A stretch of 49,527 nucleotides of DNA from a virus. Where the stretch lies: IMG/VR virus record IMGVR_UViG_3300013010_002302, positions 1 through 49,527 of that record; one strand, written 5' to 3'. Position 1 is the first letter of the stretch. The number at the start of each line of letters is the position of its first letter. The notes beneath the pieces are model-generated. The model searched no databases. It had not been told where the DNA came from and saw only the letters and a program-made list of their open reading frames with translations. Of this stretch, positions 43,676 through 49,527 are shown piece by piece. The position numbers and the translations under genes are program-made.

Positions 43676-44411
43676 TTTAGCTATATTAGGATTAAGCAGA
43701 AGCGGAACTACGGTTGTTGCACAGTCGTTAGTTGAAACACTTTCGAATAATTACGACTATGTAAATTCTAAATATCAAGGAGAGATAAGCAATGTATTTA
43801 GAGATTACTTTTTTATTGGCGAAAACAAAAAAGTAAAAGACTATGTTGACGGCGCATATATTAAAACATTTGATATTATAGATGACTATTTACAAGGATC
43901 TAGATTATACCAAAATATCAAAATGGATCCTAAACAGTGCAGAAAAGAAATGTCTAATAGGATGGATCTTTTAAACCAAATGATAGACAGCAAATTTAAA
44001 TCTATTATTAAGGTACATCCTTATGCTATTTGGAAAAACTATCAACAACCATATGTAATAGAAACATTATCTAAATTAAACTATATATATGTAAGAAGAG
44101 AAAATAAGTTAGAGCATTTTTTAAGTTTTGTTATCGCTAGAGAAAGTGGAATATATCACACTAATAATCCATTTGAAGAATTTCCAGAAAACATTAAAGT
44201 TACAACTGAACATATGGAGTTATTTCAAAATTATCTAGTTGCCGAAAAATGGTTTTTAAAATTTGCAAACATAGTAGAAACAGTTGTTTATGAAGATTTA
44301 GGTGAGATCAATAAAGAAGGATTTGTAAAAAAATTACCATATACAAAACCAAAAATAGAGTATATAATTAACAAATACGAAGTGCAGGAATATATAAAAT
44401 GTTTAAAGTAA
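43656..44411 (+). CDS. Sulfotransferase-like P-loop protein
   Basis: 251 residues. GLSRSGTT (12-19) followed by VVAQSLVETL is the 5'-phosphosulfate loop and helix; YVRRENKLEHFLSFVIARES fits the 3'-phosphate-binding Arg/Ser segment of family members. Normal length for a small sulfotransferase. PAPS-dependent transfer to a hydroxyl of a sugar or Tyr is the usual reaction; the acceptor here is unknown. It overlaps its upstream neighbour by 20 bases and the downstream radical SAM gene by 13. Confidence 0.65.
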   Translation: MLHPKNNLAILGLSRSGTTVVAQSLVETLSNNYDYVNSKYQGEISNVFRDYFFIGENKKVKDYVDGAYIKTFDIIDDYLQGSRLYQNIKMDPKQCRKEMSNRMDLLNQMIDSKFKSIIKVHPYAIWKNYQQPYVIETLSKLNYIYVRRENKLEHFLSFVIARESGIYHTNNPFEEFPENIKVTTEHMELFQNYLVAEKWFLKFANIVETVVYEDLGEINKEGFVKKLPYTKPKIEYIINKYEVQEYIKCLK

Positions 44412-45412
44412 GAGAAGTTCATTACGACATTACAAACATGTGCAATGCAGCTTGTCCGCAATGTGTGAGGACAAATCCTCTTACAGGTAAAATGCATGAG
44501 TATATAAAGAAGTCTGAACTATCGTTAGAAGACTTTCAACAAATATCATCCCCGCAATTTTTAAAACAATTAGAATATATTTACTTTTGTGGAAATTACG
44601 GAGATCCATTAGTAGCAACCGACTTGCTAGCTATACTAGATTATGTATGGGATTGTAATCCTAAGCTTAGTGTTAAGGTACATAGTAATTGTAGTTTACG
44701 AGATCACGGATGGTGGAAGAAATTTGCTCAGCTTACTAGTGATAAAAAGTTTACTTTAGTTGCAAGTGTTGACGGTGCAAGTCAATCTACACAAGAATTA
44801 TATAGAGTAAATACAAACTTTGAACGCATTATAAATAATCTTAAAACTTTTATCAGTTATGATGGTAAAGTTGAATGGAGATTTATAGTGTTTAAACATA
44901 ACGAGCATGAAGTCGAATTAGCTGAAGATATTAGTAAACAAATAGGTTGTATTAATTTTCGTAGTTATAGTAGTAATAGACAGTTTCCAAATGGCAAATT
45001 TAAGTATAATTTTAACGGAGAAACTAAGTATCTTGAAAAACCTTCATACGAAGTTGATAGTAAATTTAATGATAGAAAAACTATAGAATTTGAGCAACTA
45101 GAATCTTCAACTGCAAAGATAGATTGTATAGCAAATAAAACTCGTAGTATCTTTATTGACTTTGAAGGCAATGTCTTGCCCTGTTGTCATTATGGCATTA
45201 GGCTTTATACAAATAGACGTAATACCAAAGATGTAAATAATGATACAGTTGTGCAAGAGACTATAGATAAATTCGGTAATGATAAATTTAATGCATTAGA
45301 TTTAGGATTAGAAACTGCCTTGGCTAACTGCGGAAAGTTTTTAGATAGTTTAGTACCTTATTGGAACAAAGGTGATCCCTTAGTATGCAAAATGATATGT
45401 GGTAAAAAATAA
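44399..45412 (+). CDS. Radical SAM protein with C-terminal SPASM-like module
   Basis: 337 residues. C15-NAA-C19-PQ-C22-VRTNPL; C64-GNYGDP; ASVDGASQSTQELYRVNTNF. The C-terminal module shows DCIANK, LPCCHYG and final Cys residues (LANCGKF, CKMICGKK). It has FKHNEHEVE where relatives have FEHNxHQV. The SPASM region contains a charged insertion absent from the tandem pair at 18618/19637. The stop overlaps the next ATG by one base. Confidence 0.85.
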   Translation: MFKVREVHYDITNMCNAACPQCVRTNPLTGKMHEYIKKSELSLEDFQQISSPQFLKQLEYIYFCGNYGDPLVATDLLAILDYVWDCNPKLSVKVHSNCSLRDHGWWKKFAQLTSDKKFTLVASVDGASQSTQELYRVNTNFERIINNLKTFISYDGKVEWRFIVFKHNEHEVELAEDISKQIGCINFRSYSSNRQFPNGKFKYNFNGETKYLEKPSYEVDSKFNDRKTIEFEQLESSTAKIDCIANKTRSIFIDFEGNVLPCCHYGIRLYTNRRNTKDVNNDTVVQETIDKFGNDKFNALDLGLETALANCGKFLDSLVPYWNKGDPLVCKMICGKK

Positions 45413-46416
45413 TGTGGATAATATTAACAGATCAAGGTATTAGACAAATACTGTTGGCTGACTTAAAGTTTTATACTAGCGTTAAAGGATGGGCATGTAA
45501 TACTAGTAACTATGTTTATAATTTAATTATGAATGATGAATCGTTTGTTAGCAATACTATATGTAGAGCAATTGACGATTATCCTATTATTGATATTAAA
45601 ACAACTCCTAAATTTAATAGAGAATACGCAGTTTGTCCTAAAGAAAATTGCTACTGTGGAATGGATATCGGTATTCCAAAAGGTAAAACTATAGACTATA
45701 TTATCGAACTAAAAAAACAATTTAATAGTATTGACAATGTAAAAACTATCCCTTGGTATGACAACGAAACTATTCTAGCGTTTGGCCTAAGCGATTTTAT
45801 TACTAATCGAATGGCACATGTTGATTGGTTCTTAGGAAAGCGTTGTAATTTTGATTGTGTATATTGCTCTCCCAGCATACATGATAATGTAAGTGCATAT
45901 CCTACACTAGAAAAATTAATTGATTATTACAACTATCTAACTGATACTATATCATCAAACGAAAAGAACCAAAAAACTATAAGTTATATCTTCGGCGGTG
46001 GAGAACCTACTCTTATACCCGAGTATTTAAATTTTTTAGAACACATTAAAAATGATAATAAGTTTAATAGTGAGATAAGAACACTAACTAATTTAACCGG
46101 AAGTCCCGAAAAGTTATATCGATTAAATCAATTAAGTGATGTAACTTTTAGTGTTCATCTTGCATACATGACAGATAAGTTTATAAGCAAGGTAGATAAA
46201 TTCTTAGCAAAGCGAGATAATACATCTAAATCTCTAACTGTAAAGTTTATGTATGACAAACTACATAGTGATAAAATTGATAAGATAATACAAGTATTAC
46301 GCAATCATACTAATCTAACTTATAGTGTAACACCTCTGCATGATAAATCTGATAAGAAATTATATCAATATACAGATGCTGATAAAGAATACTTTAAGTT
46401 ACGAGGTAAATTATAG
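45412..46416 (+). CDS. Radical SAM protein with N-terminal (permuted) auxiliary module
   Basis: 334 residues. Residues 1-90 carry C29 (GWACN), C51, C75, C80 and C82 (CYCGMD), matching in order and spacing the C-terminal module of the protein at 21780. The core follows: C145-NFD-C149-VY-C152, GGGEP 195-199, FSVHLAYM. The protein stops at LYQYTDADKEYFKLRGKL, the point at which relatives continue into their auxiliary module. It is a circularly permuted arrangement. It has no upstream start to suggest a frameshift or fusion remnant. Confidence 0.84.
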   Translation: MWIILTDQGIRQILLADLKFYTSVKGWACNTSNYVYNLIMNDESFVSNTICRAIDDYPIIDIKTTPKFNREYAVCPKENCYCGMDIGIPKGKTIDYIIELKKQFNSIDNVKTIPWYDNETILAFGLSDFITNRMAHVDWFLGKRCNFDCVYCSPSIHDNVSAYPTLEKLIDYYNYLTDTISSNEKNQKTISYIFGGGEPTLIPEYLNFLEHIKNDNKFNSEIRTLTNLTGSPEKLYRLNQLSDVTFSVHLAYMTDKFISKVDKFLAKRDNTSKSLTVKFMYDKLHSDKIDKIIQVLRNHTNLTYSVTPLHDKSDKKLYQYTDADKEYFKLRGKL

Positions 46417-46460
46417 TCTAGCCATAATTAACAAAAATAGTCAAAATCCTAGATAACTAA

Positions 46461-46466
46461 TATTAT
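46461..46466 (+). promoter_or_regulatory. Weak -10-like box before the transporter genes
   Basis: The 51-base gap 46417-46467 contains TATTAT (46461-46466) with TAGTCA 17 bases upstream (46438-46443; four of six bases match the -35 consensus). It lies too close to the ATG at 46468 for a normal leader, and no ribosome-binding site is visible. Otherwise I see nothing in this gap, including no terminator hairpin. Confidence 0.2.
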
Positions 46467-46467
46467 T

Positions 46468-47901
46468 ATGGCATCATTACTAGCACTTTTAGCAGGAACA
46501 TTTTACGGATTAATAATTGGCATCCTGCCAGGTGCAGGGGCAACTACGGGGTTAATATTTGTATTTTCTTTCATTACTTTATTTCCAGATCCTTATCTAG
46601 CAGTTATATTTGTTATGGCAGTTGTAGCTGCAAGCACAACAGGCGACACATACACAGGTGTACTATTGGGCATACCTGGGGCAAACTCAGCCGCGGCAAC
46701 AATGATAGATGGATTTCCTTTAGCACTACAGGGTAAAGCAACATATGCAATTAGTGCCGCAGTTACTACAAGCACACTAAACGGATTGTTATGGGGGTCA
46801 CTTACATTCTTTTTTCTTCCTTACTATACACAATTAATAATGATATTTGGAGTGCCTGAACTATGGGCATTTACAATGTTAGCAATGGTATGTGTAACTT
46901 TTGTAACAAATAAGTTTTGGTTTAGAAGTATGATTGCGTTATGCATTGGATTAGGTGTGGGCCTAATAGGAGTTGATCCTAGTACAAATGCTGACAGGTG
47001 GACAGGTGGTTGGGAATATTTAGGTGACGGTGTACAATTAATGCCGTTAGTTGCTGGATTGTTTGCTATACCTGAATTACTTGACGGACTTAAACAACGT
47101 GCTAACACTGCAATGCCCGAATTAGCAAACAGTGTGCAAACTAAGCAAGGCATACTTGCTGTATGGAACAACAAGTGGGACGCATTGCGTGGAGGATTCA
47201 TTGGTGCGTTCATTGGCTTATTACCAGGACTAGGAGGAGCAGTTGCAGATTGGATGGCATATAGTTCGACAGTTGCAAGTCATCCTAAAGATACATTTGG
47301 TAATGGAAATATCAAAGGTGTTATAGGACCTGAAGGTGCTAACAATGCACAGAAAGCAACTAGTATGATTCCTACAGTATTATTTGGAATACCAGGAGCA
47401 AGTTTTGCGGCTATTGTAATAGGCTTATTTGCTTACTTAGACTTTGAATTAGGTACCTTAGAACTAGCACAGGACACTAAATTCTTTGATAGTATGTTAT
47501 ATGGCTTTATGTGTGCAACCGTGCTTGTGGGCGCTATATGCTTGCTGACAACGCCAATTATAGCACGAATAGCGCAAATACCCTACAAGTATTACTTTCC
47601 AGTGTTGTTAGGCTTTATAGTGCTTGCATGTGTACAGTACACAGGCGGTTGGGAAGATTACTTTATGCTTGCTGTATGCAGTGTAGTTGGGCTACTAGCA
47701 AAGCGTTACAAATTTAGTAGACCTGCTCTGCTATTTGCTTTTATTTTATTTGACAGAATAGAAGCATTAACAGTACAGATGTTAGGACTTTATACAGTTG
47801 AAAAACTGTTAGATCGCAATATATTCTTAGTACTAGTTGTTATAACGGTTATAACATTAGTATGGGGATTAACTAATAAAAGGAAAATAGATTATGCGTA
47901 A
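46468..47901 (+). CDS. tctA: TctA, large membrane subunit of tripartite tricarboxylate transporter
   Basis: 477 residues with about ten to twelve hydrophobic segments. Family motifs: YGLIIGILPGAGATTGL at the first helix pair, TTGDTYTGVLLGIPGANSAA, TMIDGFPLALQGKA, and the second-half repeat FIGLLPGLGGAVADWMAY and LFGIPGASFAA. Length is close to the usual 500. TctA is the inner-membrane channel that imports tri- or dicarboxylates with a periplasmic TctC and a small TctB. Here TctC follows but no TctB-like gene is present. It has no clear ribosome-binding site. Such a transporter is unusual phage cargo. Confidence 0.88.
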   Translation: MASLLALLAGTFYGLIIGILPGAGATTGLIFVFSFITLFPDPYLAVIFVMAVVAASTTGDTYTGVLLGIPGANSAAATMIDGFPLALQGKATYAISAAVTTSTLNGLLWGSLTFFFLPYYTQLIMIFGVPELWAFTMLAMVCVTFVTNKFWFRSMIALCIGLGVGLIGVDPSTNADRWTGGWEYLGDGVQLMPLVAGLFAIPELLDGLKQRANTAMPELANSVQTKQGILAVWNNKWDALRGGFIGAFIGLLPGLGGAVADWMAYSSTVASHPKDTFGNGNIKGVIGPEGANNAQKATSMIPTVLFGIPGASFAAIVIGLFAYLDFELGTLELAQDTKFFDSMLYGFMCATVLVGAICLLTTPIIARIAQIPYKYYFPVLLGFIVLACVQYTGGWEDYFMLAVCSVVGLLAKRYKFSRPALLFAFILFDRIEALTVQMLGLYTVEKLLDRNIFLVLVVITVITLVWGLTNKRKIDYA

Positions 47902-48937
47902 ATTATTACTAGGACTTACATTTGCGATGGTTGCGAGTGTAGCACAAGCAGATTATACAATGGTAGTACCACAGAAGCCAGGCGGCGGCACAAGCGTTTG
48001 GGCAGAAATTGTTGCTAAGGAATTAGAAAAATATCTAGGTGAAGATATTAACATTAAGCACATTCCAGGTGCAAGAGATATTCCGGGATTTAATGCATGG
48101 CACAATGAGATGCGAGATGACGATAAAGTTATTATGGTATCACATGGCGGCAATGGAGTTTCTTTTTTACAAGAAAATGTTGACTACGATTACCGTCAAT
48201 ACGAAAGTGTCGGACTTATGAATCTAAACATTATTGCAGGCAAGCGTGTTGGTGCTGATATGAGCCATCCAAGTTTTGCCGCAGGTAGTGGACAAACTCC
48301 AGAAGCATATGCATTTACAATGTTAATCTGTGGTCCACAAGATACAGTAAAATCATACATTGGTTGTTTCAAAAAAAATGTTACATGGGTTAAAGGTATG
48401 AGCGGAAGTGAAAGACGTCTTGCATTTAAGCGTGGCGAACTTAACGGTACTAGAGAAAATCCAGCCGCATATAAGAAACATGTAGAATCTGATACAAATG
48501 CAGAAGTATGGTTTCATCACGGTATTCTACAAGCAGACGGTTCACATGCAGACGATCCAAACTATCCAGGCTTTCAGTTTGAAGAACTATATAAAGCAAA
48601 ATGGGGTGCATATCCAAGTGGTGAATTCTATGATGCATATAAACTTGTTAAGAGTTTTAGAGATGGCATGCAAAAAGCACTATGGGTAAACAAAGGCAAT
48701 CCAAATGCAAAAGCATTACAAACTGCACTAACTAAAATGTCAACTAATGCAGACAGCCGTGCAATTATTGAAAAGAAAGTTGGACAATACGATTGGAAAA
48801 TTGGTGCTGAAGGCAATGCACACAGAGATACATTAATGACTTTAGTTACTGTTGATGCACTAGAAGATCTTGTACTATTTAATACAGAAGCACTTGGCCT
48901 TAAGAGTGTATTTAAAATTGAACTAGGCCTTAAATGA
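47894..48937 (+). CDS. tctC: TctC-like periplasmic solute-binding protein
   Basis: 347 residues. The first 20 residues are a Sec signal peptide ending VAQA before DYTMVVPQ. The binding-protein signature is KPGGGTSVWAEIVAKELEKY, then IKHIPGARDIPGFN, then SHGGNGVSF, as in the Bug/TctC family. Two Cys in CGPQDTVKSYIGCF may form a periplasmic disulfide. It captures the carboxylate and delivers it to TctA. Translation is coupled by an 8-base overlap to tctA; AAAAGGAAAA in the tctA 3' end is a good ribosome-binding site. Gene order is the reverse of the common tctC-tctB-tctA. Confidence 0.82.
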   Translation: MRKLLLGLTFAMVASVAQADYTMVVPQKPGGGTSVWAEIVAKELEKYLGEDINIKHIPGARDIPGFNAWHNEMRDDDKVIMVSHGGNGVSFLQENVDYDYRQYESVGLMNLNIIAGKRVGADMSHPSFAAGSGQTPEAYAFTMLICGPQDTVKSYIGCFKKNVTWVKGMSGSERRLAFKRGELNGTRENPAAYKKHVESDTNAEVWFHHGILQADGSHADDPNYPGFQFEELYKAKWGAYPSGEFYDAYKLVKSFRDGMQKALWVNKGNPNAKALQTALTKMSTNADSRAIIEKKVGQYDWKIGAEGNAHRDTLMTLVTVDALEDLVLFNTEALGLKSVFKIELGLK

Positions 48938-49512
48938 ACTATATCTTAATGACAGGCGCTCCCGGATCAAGATGGTCCGGGATTGCTCGTTCGATATACT
49001 GGAGTACTGATGTAGATCATACTGATTATACTCAAGAAAGAACTTATTCACTTAATGGCCCCGGGCATACAGGTGCTTATTGGGATCCCGGAATGGAGTT
49101 TGCAACAGATGACTGGGATGGCCCATTTAGTGGTAACGGTGTAAGGATAGTAAAGTCTCACACATTTGCTCATCAACTAGAAGAATTAAAAAATACTAAA
49201 TTTCCTATTGTATTAGTATATCGAAATGATTATGAATGTATGAAATGGTGGCTAGAAGCCGGCGGCTTTAATATCACTTATCCTGACTATACGCCTTATT
49301 ACAAAAATAATACAACTATGTTTAAACAAATACAAGATCAAAATAAAGATATTATGAAGTTTATTTGGAATAATAGTAAACAAGTAATACAAGTAAGTAA
49401 TACCTATGAATTAGCTAATTCTCTTAATATTAGTCATAATGGCATTAAAGAAGATTATAATTACAAAGAAAAGGACACTGTAGTTTATGTCTATCAACCA
49501 AAAATTAGTTAA
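48934..49512 (+). CDS. P-loop, sulfotransferase-like protein, 192 aa
   Basis: The N-terminal strand and loop YILMTGAPGSRWSG (3-16) resembles a phosphosulfate-binding loop. IVKSHTFAHQL and IVLVYRNDYECMKWW fit later strands and the Arg/Ser segment. Also conserved-looking: SLNGPGHTGAYWDPGMEF. I recall similar small proteins in marine phages but no assigned function. ATGA overlap with tctC places it in the same transcript. Confidence 0.45.
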   Translation: MNYILMTGAPGSRWSGIARSIYWSTDVDHTDYTQERTYSLNGPGHTGAYWDPGMEFATDDWDGPFSGNGVRIVKSHTFAHQLEELKNTKFPIVLVYRNDYECMKWWLEAGGFNITYPDYTPYYKNNTTMFKQIQDQNKDIMKFIWNNSKQVIQVSNTYELANSLNISHNGIKEDYNYKEKDTVVYVYQPKIS

Positions 49513-49527
49513 TGCTTATTTTGCAAA
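49512..49527 (+). CDS. Start of next gene, cut by the window end
   Basis: An ATG at 49512 overlaps the preceding stop (TAATG), as at many junctions in this window. Only five codons (MLILQ) are visible, so nothing can be said about function. Confidence 0.45.

Noticed and set aside
1-49527. tRNA genes, integrase, attachment sites, insertion sequences
   Set aside because: Nothing resembling them was seen; intergenic space is too short for tRNAs and no recombinase or transposase motif was found among the proteins.

Overview
The window looks like part of the genome of a tailed marine bacteriophage. It is most likely a T4-like myovirus infecting an AT-rich host such as an alphaproteobacterium; the host is inferred. 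The evidence is a left-hand block of virion genes (1-7596) with three paralogous fibre-like proteins, one carrying a tail-collar domain. TATAAATA/CTAAATA motifs of the T4 late-promoter kind lie in front of several of them. Genes are packed with stop/start overlaps, and I see no ribosomal, tRNA or housekeeping genes. The longest gene-free stretch is 58 bases, so no gap over 300 bases needs describing.

Layout. 1-7596: late structural genes, the first cut by the window edge. 7600-7628: a near-consensus sigma70-type promoter, TTGACA-N17-TATACT. 7655-32316: an almost unbroken plus-strand chain of accessory genes (glycosyltransferase-like proteins, radical SAM enzymes, SGNH hydrolase-like proteins, a methyltransferase-like protein with seven tandem repeats, an oxygenase-like protein and a nitroreductase-like protein). 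It has an internal perfect-consensus promoter at 14732-14760. 32285-33127: a minus-strand PLP-enzyme-like gene. 33184-36590: a QueC-like PP-loop protein, a radical SAM enzyme, an SGNH protein and a nitroreductase. 36559-37675: two minus-strand genes (SGNH and sulfotransferase-like). 37731-46416: an SDR-like protein, four more radical SAM enzymes plus a B12-binding-type one, a second QueC-like protein, an Asp/Asn-hydroxylase-like oxygenase and a sulfotransferase-like protein. 46468-48937: TctA and TctC of a tripartite tricarboxylate transporter. 48934-49527: a P-loop protein and the first five codons of the next gene.

The central observation is density: 18 radical SAM proteins in about 35 kb. 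They fall into four architectures: eight with an N-terminal cysteine (twitch-like) module, five with a C-terminal SPASM-like module and a GNxGD motif in place of GGEP, three with a C-x(~21)-C-x(~23)-C-x4-C type auxiliary module, and two of the B12-binding type. One of the third group has its auxiliary module moved to the N-terminus. Radical SAM genes are repeatedly coupled by overlap to SGNH genes and twice to QueC-like genes. With glycosyltransferases, sulfotransferase-like proteins, a PLP enzyme, hydroxylases and nitroreductases beside tail-fibre genes, this suggests a biosynthetic or modification island whose target could be a virion protein, a surface glycan or a small molecule. The target cannot be read from sequence.

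Several start codons were assigned by ribosome-binding site or stop/start overlap rather than by the longest frame; these are noted per gene. Family calls rest on motifs read by eye, with no database search.
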